Shown in pieces: positions 32,359 to 43,850 of a DNA stretch of 64,000 nt. Under the pieces are notes generated by a model. The model made no database searches and was not told where the DNA came from. It saw nothing but the letters and a program-made list of their open reading frames with translations. Source of the stretch: Austropuccinia psidii (Eukaryota; Basidiomycota; Pucciniomycetes; Pucciniales; Sphaerophragmiaceae); assembly GCA_023105745.1 (NCBI GenBank), contig JALGQZ010000004.1, positions 69,429,112-69,493,111 of the forward strand, written 5' to 3'. The translations under genes were made by a program, and so were the position numbers. Positions within the stretch are counted from its first letter, which is position 1. Each line of letters begins with the position of its first letter.

Positions 32359-33683
32359 TGGCTGGGAAATTTGCCTGACGGTTGGGTAAGCTTGTTTTGA
32401 GGCCTTTTGAAACAGGACTCAAGACTATGCTTCCCACCACAATAGGTACAAAGACCCTCTTTGATTCTTCTTTCTTTTTCAGAGTTCATGAGCTTGAAAT
32501 CTTTATTCAACAAAGAAGAATGGGGCTTGTCCCTCTTCTGAAAATTCTTCTTCTTCTTTTGACTTGAGCTTGAAGAATTTTGAGGATGAGAAGAACTTGA
32601 CTTTGAGGCTTCTGGCTTCTTCTCTTGATGATGACCCTTTTCATTTTGCCTCTCATGGTACCTGGTATCAAGTTCCAGGGTGACGTCCATTAAGTCTTGA
32701 AGAGAGTCAATTCTTGAAGGATGGGAGGCCATTTGATCCAAAATCCTGGATGGCAATCCCTTCCTGAAATGATGGATGAGAGCTCTTTCACCCCAATCCC
32801 CGATTCTTGAGACTAAGCTTCTGAAATCAGCAATGTATAAGGATACATGCCCACCTTCTTTCATTCTTAAAGAATCCAACTCAGCTTCTGCTTTTCTGAC
32901 TTCATTCGGGTCACCAAATAAAGTGAAGAGTTGAGATTCAAATAAACGCCAAGAATTGAGAAGGTAATTTGAATCTTGATTGGTGAGATTGGAAAGATAA
33001 GGCTCAATCCATTTTGCAGCCCTGCCAATGAGAAATGAAGTGGCATAAAGGACCTTCTTTCTGTCTTGAGCGAAGTTTGCCGGATCATTGTGAAAAATCA
33101 ATTGACAAGACTGAATAAAGCTTCTAACTTTGAAGGGCTGAGTCCCATCAAAGCATTCCGGTGCCTTCATAGATGGAGTCTTGAAGGCTGGTGGTCTTGA
33201 TGCTTCAGAGGATGAAGCTGCTTGAAGATTGGCCATAATCTGAGTCATTTGCTGCATGATGGCCAATAGGGATGGTTCAGACTGCTGAGAGACAGGCTGA
33301 TTAGACTGGGCTAGAGTTGGTCCTCCAGTACCTTGGGATGCCTCCACCGGAGCAGGGACACCTTCAGTACCATCAGACTCTTCCTCTTCCACAGAATTCT
33401 CCTCCTCCTCTTCACCATCTTCACCTGGACCTTTGAAAATAGTCCTTGAAGTTCCTGGAAAACCGCCAACTACTCCTGAGAATGAACATGATCTTCTTGG
33501 CCCTCTTCCTTCCTTCCTGGATGGTGCTGCTCCTTCCATGCAGGGTCCTCTATCTAATTGGGCCCTCAGTTGAGGAACTGCTGGGGTGCCATCTAGAGGA
33601 GCTCTTGGAGTTGGAGTGAGAACAGCTTGAGCTCTGGCCTGAGATCTTGTCTGTCTTGCTGGAGGTGAGTGTTGAACAGGCAT
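32346..33683 (-). CDS. Element C Gag
   Basis: About 445 codons from ATG at 33683 (MPVQHSPPARQTRSQ); the open frame extends upstream without another plausible ATG. A Pro/Arg/Ala-rich N-terminus and an acidic stretch (GEDGEEEEENSVEEEE) are followed by the gypsy capsid core (MKAPECFDGTQPFKVRSFIQ, WIEPYL, RKAEAELDSLRMKEGGHVSLYIADF), a basic Ser-rich linker and a zinc knuckle CTYCGGKHSLESC. The knuckle is CX2CX3HX4C, one residue shorter than the usual spacing. The stop is embedded in the frameshift signal. Intact. Confidence 0.93.
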   Translation of the reverse strand: MPVQHSPPARQTRSQARAQAVLTPTPRAPLDGTPAVPQLRAQLDRGPCMEGAAPSRKEGRGPRRSCSFSGVVGGFPGTSRTIFKGPGEDGEEEEENSVEEEESDGTEGVPAPVEASQGTGGPTLAQSNQPVSQQSEPSLLAIMQQMTQIMANLQAASSSEASRPPAFKTPSMKAPECFDGTQPFKVRSFIQSCQLIFHNDPANFAQDRKKVLYATSFLIGRAAKWIEPYLSNLTNQDSNYLLNSWRLFESQLFTLFGDPNEVRKAEAELDSLRMKEGGHVSLYIADFRSLVSRIGDWGERALIHHFRKGLPSRILDQMASHPSRIDSLQDLMDVTLELDTRYHERQNEKGHHQEKKPEASKSSSSHPQNSSSSSQKKKKNFQKRDKPHSSLLNKDFKLMNSEKERRIKEGLCTYCGGKHSLESCFKRPQNKLTQPSGKFPSQGKA

Positions 33684-34451
33684 GATATCAGGAACAAAAT
33701 GAAATAATGAATTAAAAATCAAAATTTGCTTGAAGTGAAAAGAGTCAACAATCAAATCTTGAGGAAAATCAATGAATAAAAGTGAAAATCTTCAAGTACG
33801 TCAATAAATCAAAATCAAATGAAGTCTTGAAGTCAAATCAAATCAATGTCTTGAAGTAAATCAATGAATCAAAGTCAAATGAGATCTTCAGGTCAATAAA
33901 TCAATCAATCAAATCAATCAAAATCAAAATCTTGCAAAATCAATCAATCAAATGAAAAACTTGAGGAAAAATCAATTTATGTCAAAATTCTTGATGTGAA
34001 AAATCAGCAAAATCAATGAAATCTTCAGGTCAATCAATTTTCTTGAGGTCAATATCAAATATGTCAAATCAATCAATCAATCAAAATCAAGTGAATTATT
34101 CTTTAAAAACCAAAATTCTTGAAGAATGAATCAATTATGAATCTTGATGTGAATAACGTGTCTGAATATCTTGATGAAAAATTTGAAAATCAAAGAAAAT
34201 AAAGATGACGCCTGAATTATGAATGAAATGAAAATTGATGATTTGAAAAAGATTTTAAAAAGAATAACAAAATAAAAATGGGTCAGCTTTCAATTTTCAA
34301 AATGAAGAATGAGTGAAAGAAAATTGAGAGGTGACGATGAATCATTAAGTTCATAAGCGTAAAAGAATCATAATTTCGATGAAATGAGTGAATGAAATTA
34401 TAAAGAAAGAATGAACAGAATGAAAAAGAAATTATGAGTTAATTAATATAA
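33684..34451 (-). other. Element C leader, AATCAATCAA-rich
   Basis: Between the 5' LTR and the gag ATG. Low-complexity sequence with many imperfect repeats of AATCAATC and AATCTTGA (33760-34130); no trusted ORF. Probably packaging and leader sequence. Confidence 0.6.
34437..34450 (-). promoter_or_regulatory. Element C self-priming primer-binding site
   Basis: One base from the 5' LTR, the minus strand reads TATATTAATTAACT. The LTR itself (34823-34836) reads AGTTAATTAATATA in the sense direction, a perfect 14-nt complement. Chromoviruses related to Tf1 prime with their own folded-back RNA 5' end; this fits that scheme, not a tRNA. Confidence 0.7.
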
Positions 34452-36112
34452 TGTCACAGGGGCTCTTGGACAGAAATACAAGAGTGGCCTGGCACTCAGC
34501 AATCAGGGAACTCACTTGGAAGACTCCGAAAGGATAAAGAATAAAAATAATAAGAATGAATTCCTCTAAGAGATATGCAGGTACAAGATGAGATGCAAAA
34601 GAGGAAAGGGAAGCCAAATGGCCAAAGAGCCAACCAAGTAAGTCCTTAATCACTGTTTCAACCTGCCAAAAATGAATAATGGAATTAGTAAGGATATGAC
34701 CACCAAATATCCATTGACAGGCGAAGAAAGAGAAAAGAGAAAGGTGCTAAATGACTGACTTAATAATATCAGTATTTGCTTGACTAAAGTGAAAAGAAAA
34801 TAGAGATAAAATAGAATCAAAATATATTAATTAACTGGGGAAAACCCCCCAGGGTGGAAAGGGTAGCCGGTATATGTGAAAAGTTGGGAGCTTGAGTTCT
34901 TCAGGCTGAAAACTGATCTGTATTGATCCTTGAGGCTGTATTGATTCTTTTGGGAATTGATACAGCTGGCTAATATTGAAATTGAATTGGGTTGAATGAA
35001 TTTCCCATGATTGAAAATGAAATACAGGTCTTGATGGATCCAGACTGTATTGAAATGAATATGGTTGCCAAGATGGATTGAGTGGAGCTTTGACACTTGA
35101 CAACTTCCTTTTGGCATTGCCTCTTGAATACACTTGAGAATGAATTGAAAGTATTCCCTTGGAATGAATACTTGGAGTGAGAATAACCAATGACTGCTTG
35201 ATGGCGTCATTGGTCTTTGACGCTGAAACACTTGCTCTTGAGCCTTGATGATTCCTCTGAATGATTGGGTGCCTTGACGACGTGATGAGATGTTGGAATG
35301 TTGAAATGAACATTTGATATTGCCACCATTGAATTGCTGTTGAAAAATGATGCACAATGATATATAACATCATTTATGGCATATTGGTTGATTGGCAAGA
35401 AGATTACGTCCAAAGGTCTTGAGATGGAAAGGCAGAGGGAAAAGGATGGATGTAATGGCTTCAGAGCTTGGAATGGTGTTTCTGGGCCTTTTGGGGTTTT
35501 TGGCCACTTTTGGGTTCTGAGCCAAAAACTGGCCCAAAAGGCGGGAAAGTGTCTTTTGGACACTTTGCGTCAAAGTGCGCAAAAATGCACAAAATGCGCA
35601 AAAGTGCGCAAATGCGCAAAGTGCGCAAAAATGCGCAAAATGCGCAAAAGTGCGCAAATATGCGCAAATGCGCAAAGTGCGCAAAAAGTGCGCAAATGCG
35701 CAAAAGTGCGCAAAATGCGCAAAAAGTGCGCAAATGCGCAAAAGTGCGCAAATGCGCAAAAGTGCGCAAAATGCGCAAAAATGCGCAAATGCGCAAAAAT
35801 GCGCAAAATGCGCAAAAATGCGCAAATGCGCATTATGAGCCCAAATGGCCAAAACAGCCATTTGGGCCATTTCCCCTGGTTTTGAGGGAAATGACCAGAA
35901 ATACCCATTTGGGCATAAATTGCCGCTATGGGTGCTGGATTGAGGTGAAGGGCCATGAAGGCCCCAAAACACAAATGGCCATAAATGGGCCATAAGATAA
36001 TGATGTGGCCATATTGGCCACTGGTGATGGATATGGCCAATTGGCCATAAAAGAACCGTGGCTTGGTATGCCATATGGGGATCCAAGGAGGTGAATTGCC
36101 ATGGTTGTGACA
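34452..36112 (-). repeat. Element C 5' LTR (1661 bp)
   Basis: As the 3' LTR but 65 bp longer, all in the TGCGCAAA array. The predicted RNA start is the AGTTAATTAATATA block at 34836 (minus strand); a TATA-like CATATACC lies about 38 nt upstream and a CTGGGG/CCCCAG hairpin directly precedes the block. Confidence 0.93.
35575..35832. repeat. TGCGCAAA minisatellite in C 5' LTR
   Basis: About 27 units, roughly seven more than in the other LTR. Confidence 0.95.
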
Positions 36113-36117
36113 GATGA
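36113..36117. repeat. Target-site duplication (right) of element C
   Basis: GATGA, identical to 26221-26225. Confidence 0.95.
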
Positions 36118-36851
36118 ACATTCAAATGAGGAATCATAAACTTCTGACACAGCTGCCAGGAGAACTAGAGCATGCAGTAAGATGCAGATGCAACCAAAAT
36201 TGCACTCTAGATGACATTGCCAACACCTTACAAGACATAAGGAAAAGGACTAATATAGGGAAATTCACCCCATATAGAAGCAGCAGTTTCAAAGAGAAAC
36301 AACCACTCAGGGTAGAGTTTAAAGACAAACCCAGAGAAAGAGTGGCAGAAGTGGAAAAGAAGAAGAATTCTTGCCACAATTGTGGTTCAACAGACCACTA
36401 TGCCAACAACTGTCCAAAGGCAAAGAAAAAAGTCTATGCCATAGAGAAAGTCCCTGAGGAAGAACCTCCAACAGAGGATTCTGATTCAGACTCTATGGGT
36501 GATGCCATCAGAGAACCATCTGAGGATGATCAAGACCCAAGAGAGGAATTTCTAGTGGTGTACCAAAAGGAAACCCCACTGGAAATCCAGGAAATACAGT
36601 TGGAAGCAGGCATTCCACAGGAAACTGCTATCAAGAACTTGTGCAAACACACACAAGATGCACAAACATTCCTGGTTACACCAACCAAAGGAATGGCATA
36701 TATACATGGGACAGCCACAAAAATGACTGTTTGTATTGACAATTATCAGCATCCACTGATCATTGATAGTGGAGCACACTGCTCCATAGTGGCCAGAAAC
36801 TATCTGGATACTCACTTCCCAAACTGGGCAAAAAAAGCTCTTGCCCACTAA
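36113..36851 (+). pseudogene. Element B capsid C-terminus, nucleocapsid and protease
   Basis: The frame resumes exactly after the C insertion: NIQMRNHKLLTQLPGELEHAV of the capsid C-terminus, zinc knuckle CHNCGSTDHYANNC (CX2CX4HX4C), a basic then acidic linker (EDSDSDSMGDAI), and a retropepsin active site LIIDSGAHCSIVARNYL near 36760-36800. An extra base in the A-run at about 36831-36837 shifts the frame and produces the TAA at 36849, so protease is split from RT. Confidence 0.85.
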
Positions 36852-38116
36852 GGCAAAGAACTTTAAAAGTGCATCAGGGAAGATGACTTCCATTGGGACA
36901 ATTATCAAAGAGATAATTATACCCCACAGGAAGGGTAATATCAGACTCAACCCAGAGTTTGTAGTGCTTAATGATGCCCACATCCAAGGGTTTTTACTGG
37001 GAACAGATTACCAGAGGATGTATGGCATAGACATTTACAACAGTAAAAATAGGCACATCACCATTGGTACTAACAAGGAAAAGAAATTTTCACTTGACAT
37101 ATACCAGATATCTTCTCAAGATCCACTAGAAGAACTTCTGAAGGAATTCAGAGAGGGACAGTTTAGCACTACCCTCACCAGTAAACAAAAACTAAGTTTA
37201 CTGAAGATGCTGAGAAAGAACAGACCAGCATTTGCCATTGGTGAAGAACCATTAGGCAAGATCAAAGGCCATGATATAGAACTATATCTGCATGTGGAAA
37301 GGCCTTATCCACCCATGCTGAGGAGACCTCCTTATCCAGCAAGCCTGGAAACCAGGAAAGAAATTGAGAAACATATCAATGAACTCCTGGATATGGATGT
37401 CATCAGGAAGATTGGACATAATGAAATAGTGGAAATCACCACCCCTGTCCTAGTCACCTGGCATGATGGCAAGTCTAGATTGTGTGGAGATTTCAGAGCC
37501 CTGAATAACTACACAAAAGCAGACAGGTACCTTATACCAAGGATACCCCATGCCTTAGATAAACTGGCCAAGGCCAGATATATAACCAAAATGGATTGTA
37601 TGAAAGGCTTCCACCAAAATGGAGTTAAACCAAACTCCATGAAGTTACTCAGGATAATATGCCATATGGGTATATGTGAGTACACCAGGATGCCATTTGG
37701 AATCAAGAATGCACCAGCCCACTTCCAAAGAATGATGGACACGATATTTCAAGAAGAAATAATGGAAGGCTGGATGGTAGTATATATTGATGATATCATT
37801 ATATACTCAGAGACATGGGAAGACCATGTACAATATATAGACAGAGCTCTAGGTAAATGTATACCCATTAATCTGAAAATTTCACTCAAAAAGTGTAATT
37901 TTGGCCAACAAGAGCTACTAGCTCTAGGACATAAAGTCTCAGGTCTTAGTCTGGCAATTGACCGAAACAAAGTAGCAGCAGTACTGCAAAAACCAGTACC
38001 AAAGAACATCAAAGAGATGCAATCTTTCCTTGGGTTTGCTAGCTACTATAGAAGCCGTATCAAAAATTTTGCACACATAACTAGTAGTTTATACAAGTTA
38101 TGTTCAAAATATGTAG
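36841..38116 (+). pseudogene. Element B reverse transcriptase, cut by element G
   Basis: Open to the G insertion. Begins PTKAKNFKSASGKM (no ATG; continuous with protease before the frameshift). RT motifs: KSRLCGDFRALNNYT, YITKMDCMKGFHQ, MPFGIKNAPAHFQRMMD, catalytic VVYIDDIIIYS, LGHKVSGLSL and MQSFLGFASYYR. The catalytic residues are intact. The polypeptide runs KLCSKYV up to the target duplication and continues at 59515 in RNase H. Confidence 0.88.
38113..38116. repeat. Target-site duplication (left) of element G
   Basis: GTAG before the LTR, repeated at 59515-59518. It could be read as 5 bp (GTAGT) because the LTR starts with T. Confidence 0.8.
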
Positions 38117-40095
38117 TGTGGGAACTCCTCTTGTGTGGGATTAAAATGAGGCAGTACCTGGAGGAAGAAATCACAGGTAACTAGTTTTGAATTGCTAATA
38201 ACTCCTGTAACCAAGGGTGGCAAGGGTATATTGCCTGCCCCTCCTAAAATACTGAACAAAATCTTCCTTGGAGCTCACAAACCAAAATAAAATTAGTAAG
38301 TGGCTTTACAACTGCAGAAGACAAAATTCAGCAGTCTCAGATCAGACCTATTCAATAAATAATAATAAAAAGAAATGTCAGTAATTTGGTTAATTTTTTA
38401 GATTTAATGAAATACTTGTCTGTTTTAATTTTAATCTTTTGGTTAAATTGAGGTTAGTGGTTTCTTCTTGGTGATAAAATCTTTGTAAGATGAGTTATTT
38501 AAGGTGTTCCGAAAAATTTGGTGAGTGTTGGTAAAGGTAATTTTTCTGTTAAGATATAGTTATAATAGAGTAAATAATTTTTTAAAGGTTTGTTATTCTT
38601 TTTTAAGAGTGTTAATAATGAGATAAAATAGTATTTGTTAAATTTAAGAGGTAAGATTCTTTGATATTGGATTTTTAAAGGGGTAAGTTATTTTTTAAGT
38701 CTTGATTAATGATTTTAATTTACTGGATAAAATACTTTAATAGACTAGTAACCCTAATATTGGGTACTGGATATGTTTTTAATAATAGTTTTTTTTAATA
38801 CTAAGATTCCACTGAGCTTAGCTACTGGGTAATCTTCAACACTATACTTCCACTGAGCTTAGCTACTGGGAAAGTAAATTTACTATGATATACTGGAATA
38901 CCTCCCAGGTGAGGGATGACTTATTCCTGTGCTTGTAAGGTGCAGAGGATATATTGTGCATGGGGGGAATTTGAAATTTGGGGGGAGAGAGCCCCTCTAT
39001 TTATACCTTTTGGGAGCCCAGAGGGCCCTCCATGGGAGCTGTCTTTTTCCACTTTAATTCCTCTTGATTTCATCATGTGACTCCATTTTTGGTGAGGACC
39101 TTTCTTGCATGGGTCAGGTGACTTAAGGTTTGGTGATAATTTTCTCTCTGCACAGCCTCCATTTATCACATGATTGCCTTTTGGTGAACTAATTATGATG
39201 TGATATTCTTGAATTTTCCTTGCATACATGAGGTGATTCAATTTTGGCTGGGGATTTTTGTTGTGCACAGCCTCTTTCTTGTCACATGATATTCTGTTGG
39301 TGGATTCAGTATCACATGATTACCTTGTAATTCCTTTGCATATGTCCTATTTTAGTTTTGGTAGAAGTGGCTGTGTAATTTATGCAGGTGTCATGGTTGT
39401 TTTTCTTCTTTTTGAACTTTAAAATGAAGTCAGGTGATAACTTCTTGCATTGGTGAATTTACTGTTTTTATGAGATGATGTGATTTTTGATTTTGACACA
39501 TGCTGTGCATAGTCATGTGGTTGAGATTTAATTGGAATTGTGTACTGCATGCAGCCTGTTGTAACTAGCTTTGGTTTGCATGAGGTGATGAGTGGTGTAA
39601 ATGATTTTGATTATGTTTTAAGGTTTAAGTGGGGTTACTGTGGATATAAGATAAGGTAATCCTGGGGCTGTGTTTCAAATGAGCTGCAGGAATTCCATGG
39701 GGCTGGGCTTTGCATCATGTGACTTTGAATGCAAGTTGGCTGTATAACTAATGCATGTGTAATTTTCTTGCTGCATGAGTCCTATGGCTGTAAGGGGGTG
39801 TAAAGCTGGGTGGGGTGTGTAATTTAAAGGGTGGTACCTTATTTGTTGTAACTAGTGTACTATATGTAACTTGATTTTTTACATATGCATAATGAAATTG
39901 AATAATTTATTTAAACACATACACTGCCTTTTGGTGCCTGTGCCATGGTTTTATGAGTTAAACCCAGCTTCTTGCTGTAAAATTGACCTTTTGGTGTAAC
40001 ATTTGAGTGTAATTCTGCCTGTAGGCTGGATTCACTGCTGTTATGGGGTAGTATGAGCTTGAGCCTGGTGAAAAAAAATGGTATGGAATACCACA
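38117..40095 (-). repeat. Element G 3' LTR (1979 bp)
   Basis: Ends TGTGGGAACTCC and GGAATACCACA. Duplicate ACTGAGCTTAGCTACTGGG motifs near 38810-38870. Inverted GGTATGGAATACC at the right end. Confidence 0.95.
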
Positions 40096-40110
40096 TCCCC
40101 CTCTCCATTT
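40096..40110 (-). promoter_or_regulatory. Element G polypurine tract
   Basis: Minus-strand AAATGGAGAGGGGGA directly precedes the 3' LTR. Confidence 0.8.
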
Positions 40111-40143
40111 AATGCTGTCCCCAGCATTCCAGGTGAGAGCTCT

Positions 40144-41172
40144 CTATTCTTCATCTGATTCTGTGGTTTCCTCCAATACCTCCTCCTCATTTATTGATTC
40201 ATCTTCTTCACTTTCTTCTTCTTCTGTGTCTTCTTTTGTGTCTATCAACTTTCCTCTTGGGTAAAACCTTTTTACTTGAGAGGCTGCAAATCTTCTTGCT
40301 AATTCTGTTCCATCCAGCTCCTCAAGTTCATATGGTCCATTGTTTATTTGTCTGATTACTCTGTAGGGTCCATTCCATTTGTTTTTGAAAAGTAGTCCCC
40401 AATTAGTTTCTATTGCTTTGTTGTAAACCAGGACCAAATCTCCTGGCTTAAGTGGTGATCTTAGTTGGTGTGCCATTCTTCTATCCCAATATTTCATTGA
40501 GTCTTCCCTTGATTTTTTGAGTTTTTCTGCTGCTTTTCTTCTCATATCTTCTTTTCCTTCCAACTGTTTGGCTCTGGCTTCCAGTAATTCCTCAGTTGTG
40601 GATATTTTGTGCCATTCTACTGCTAAAAATGTTTTTGTTTCAATGTCAATTGGTAATACTGGTAGTTGTCCAAATTGGAGCTCATATGGTGAAAAACCAG
40701 TTGTCCTTTTAGTTGAGATTCTGTCAGCCAAGGTAACCAAAGGTAGATATTTTCTCCATTTTCCTCCATTTTCTCCACACATCTTGACTAATGCATCTTT
40801 AAGTTGTTTATGGCCTCTTTCAACCATTCCTTGAGACTCTGGGTAATAGGGTGTGGTGACTCTGATTCTTGATCCTGCTTTCTTTACTGCATCTTGCAAT
40901 TCTTTTCCAAACTCTGGCCCCCCATCAACAGTTACTTCTTTTGGTGAGCCATACCTGCATATCCATTCTGAGGTGAACCATTCTGCAACTGCTTTTGCTG
41001 TTAATTTGACTAGTCCAACTGTTTCTGGCCATCCTGAAAAATCATCTCTTGCCACAACCATATACTTCCATCTTCCAGATTTGATATGGACTGCATCCAT
41101 ACTGACCCTTTCAAAGATTGTTGATGTTGCTGTAGGCCTTTCTTGACTGATTTCTTCATTCCTTCCCACCAA
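40144..41172 (-). pseudogene. Element G integrase core and C-terminal domain
   Basis: Core triad visible: D in VSMDAVHIKSG, D in TVDGGPEF and E in QGMVERGHK, with a normal fold around it (ARDDFSGWPETV, FSPYELQFG). The C-terminal domain contains KPGDLVLVYNK and WNGPYRVIRQINNGPYELEELDG, then an acidic tail of Glu/Asp. The first 15 or so codons read a wrong frame: the zinc-finger end is deleted and the frame shifted at about 41120-41140, so the domain is separated from the preceding RNase H frame. Ends 48 bp before the LTR. Confidence 0.85.
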
Positions 41173-43241
41173 AATCTTGCTTTAATTCTTCTATAAGTTT
41201 CATTTTCCCCTCTGTGGCCCATGTCTTCATGAAGTGATTTTAAAATGTAGCTTTGAACTTCTTGACTTGATATCACCAGTTGAGGGTTTGGGTTATTTCT
41301 TCTTTTAAGCTGGCCATCTTCCAAGAAAAAGTTGGGTGACCTTCTTTTTATCCTTCTAAATTCTTCATCTTTACTTGATTGTGGTTTTTTCATTGTACTT
41401 AAGTATTCCTGCATTCTCTTCCAAAATCCTTCTTGTTTGGTTGGCACTTGTATTCCTGAAAGATTGAGTGAATTTACATTCTTGGCCCCAAATCCAGGGT
41501 GTGGCTTGATCCAATCTTCTTCTTCATCAAATTCTGGTGCATCTTCATCTTCATCTGAGCTTTTTGGTCTTCTGGAGAGCCCATCTGGCATAGTGAAAGT
41601 TTTCCCTGGTTTGTGTACCAAATCAAAGGAAAATAGTTGAATGAAAGCCACCCATCTTGTCATGGGGGCATTGGGTAAGCAAGGGGTGTTGATCATTTCA
41701 ATTAAGGCCTTGGCATCAACCTGTAATTCAAAATGTTGTCCCCAAAGTATGGTTTGAAGCTTCTTGAGAATTCTTGCAACTCCACAGAGTTCCAATTTGG
41801 GTTGTGAGTATTTTGATTCCAATTTTGAAAAAGTTATTGATTCATATAATACTGGTCTGTCTTTTCCTTCTTCATCTTCTTGAGTGAGTACTGCTCCTGC
41901 AGCAATGTAGCTTGAATCTACTGCTAGCTTAATTTTTCCTGCTCCTTTGTCATAATCCAATTTCTTGAGGGTTATTTCTTCTCCAACTATTCTTCTGAGC
42001 TTATGGAAAGCTTCTTCACATTTTTGATCCCAGTCCCACTCAACATCTTCTCTGGTGAGCCTTCTGAGTGGTGATGCAATTTGTGAGAAGTTTTCAATGA
42101 ACATCCTTACATAGGCACAAAGCCCAAGAAATCCCCTTATTTCCTTCTTGTTAAGAGGTGTTGGCCAATTTTGAATCTTGTTGATCTTTTGTTTTGAGAT
42201 TGTTCTTCCTTTGAATGATACAACATGCCCTACTATGTCCAAAGCTGGCACACAGCATGCAAACTTTGATCCTGAGATAGTCAGTCCTGCTTCTTCAATT
42301 CTGAATAAAATTCTTTCTAATGTTATGGCATATTCCCATATAAATATTCTTATTGAGGGGTTTTCTGGTAGTGTTTCTTGATTGTAAAGTGATCTTGGTC
42401 CTTTTATTCCTCCACCATCAATAAAATTTCCTACACTTTCTGGTATTTCTTCTTGAAGTATCCAGGTCATTTGGGCTTGGTATACTGCTCCTGAGTTGGT
42501 GGATCCTTGGGGTAGTCTTGTGAGTTGCATCCTTCCAAGGGGTGTTTCAAAAGTAGTGAGGGGTCTTGTAGTGACATCTAATTCTCTTTCATCATATCCT
42601 CCCATGATATCTCCTAGTCCATAGCATGCTCTTCCTGCAAATGCATCTACAAATTCTTCAATGTGAGGTGGTAACCCAGCATCCTTGATGGTGACTTTGT
42701 TGAGTTCTTGAAGGTCATGGACAATTCTGAGTTTCCCATTTCATTTGGCCACACAAAAGATTGGGCTTGTGTAGCTTGAGGTGGATTGCTCATAGAGTCC
42801 AGTCCTGATTCTTTCTCTGATTAATTCAGTAAACTGAGGTAAAATTGATTTGGGAATGGGAATTGGTTTCTTCTGCCAAGGTTCATGAGGTATTACTGGT
42901 ATCTTGTAAGGTTTTCCTTATGAGTGTTTGAGTAATCCTCTTTCTTCTTCACAGAAAGCTATTGCTTTTTCCCTTAAGGTAATAACATTTTTGAGTAAAT
43001 TGATTTCTTCATTTGATAACCATCCTGGTGGGCCAAAATTGACTGCTTGGAGTCTTTCATGGGTGACTTTGAAGGTTTCTTGAAATATAGGTGGGTTTGG
43101 TGATAAGGGTGTTTTATAAGGATCTCTTGACAAAGGTGGTCTTTCCAAAGGTGGGTTAAGGTCTTGAGGCATTGGCTCATTGACTGGTCTCACCTTCTTC
43201 AGGACTGATTTGTATTTGGCTGCTAAAATTTGGTGATCCAT
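41010..43241 (-). pseudogene. Element G RT, RNase H and integrase zinc-finger start (YxDD mutated, two stops)
   Basis: A single frame from ATG 43241 (MDHQILAAKYKSVLKKV) with TAA at 42918-42920 and TGA at 42741-42743, then open to 41010. RT motifs GKLRIVHDLQELNKV and PLGRMQLTRLPQGSTNS are clear. The catalytic motif reads NFIDGGGIKG (about 42405-42425): the second Asp of the YxDD signature is Gly. RNase H (KLAVDSSYIAAGAVLTQ, KLELCG, QVDAKAL, PGKTFTMPDGLSRR) looks intact. The zinc finger keeps its His residues (HEDMGHRG) but the Cys pair is gone. No functional polymerase is expected. Confidence 0.88.
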
Positions 43242-43426
43242 CTTCAATTAGTTATTTTGTTTCTTCTTCTCTTTTTTTTTATTTCTAAGAATTTGCTAGT
43301 GTCCTGAAATCTTGAGGTCTTCACAATTCTTCTTTCTTCTTTCTTCCATAAAAAAAATGTAGTTTAAGGTCATACAGGACCTACAACTAGGTGTGTAACC
43401 CCTGTATATTAGGTATACAAGTCCTG

Positions 43427-43850
43427 CAGTTTAAGTCATGCAAGGACCTCCTGGCCTAATCCAAGGGCTTATCTTGATTCTTGAGCTCCTTTGGGCTTGA
43501 TTTTGGATTCCACTTGACTCTTGTTTTATTCTTCAATATTCATGATTCCCACTTGATGCAAGATTCTTCTGGTTGTTTTATTTCTTGATAAGGAATTTTC
43601 TTGTCTTAATTGATGGCTTGGGACTCCACTTTGTTTATTCTGGCCAATTTGATAATGATAAACACCTGTGAAACCCCTTGTTCCTGTTACACAAAGGGAG
43701 CAGTTTATTGTCATGCTGAGGACAAAAATGGTCCTTCAGCACTTCTCCTGACCAGGACAATCCCCTCCAGCTGCTTGGCTGTTATTATTTTTTATAAGTT
43801 TCCCTGCCCAAGTCTACAGGGGAAGCAGTTTAGTGTCATGCTGAGGACCT
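43427..43850. repeat. Outlying copies of the CAGTTTA/GAGGAC hairpin motif
   Basis: Three copies at about 43427, 43701 and 43826, each CAGTTTA followed by GTCATGC and AGGAC; the last two are preceded by GGGAG or GGGGAAG. Confidence 0.75.

Larger units (their letters stand above)
26226..36112 (-). mobile_element. Complete chromovirus-type Ty3/gypsy element C (9.9 kb)
   Basis: Two near-identical LTRs, perfect 5-bp duplication, polypurine tract, self-complementary primer site, gag, frameshift signal and an intact pol with chromodomain, all on the minus strand. Inserted in the capsid frame of B. It is the only element here that looks autonomous. Confidence 0.95.

Noticed and set aside
36841..38184. 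447-residue B RT ORF as given by stop-to-stop reading
   Set aside because: Its last 22 codons (from 38117) are G LTR sequence and its first codon is TTG; the real segment is an internal piece of pol.
42405..42925. Repeat-induced point mutation as the cause of G decay
   Set aside because: Some changes are G to A (TGG-like to TGA, GAC to AAC) but the RT change is in the opposite direction (Asp to Gly codon), and LTRs are too similar for heavy mutation.
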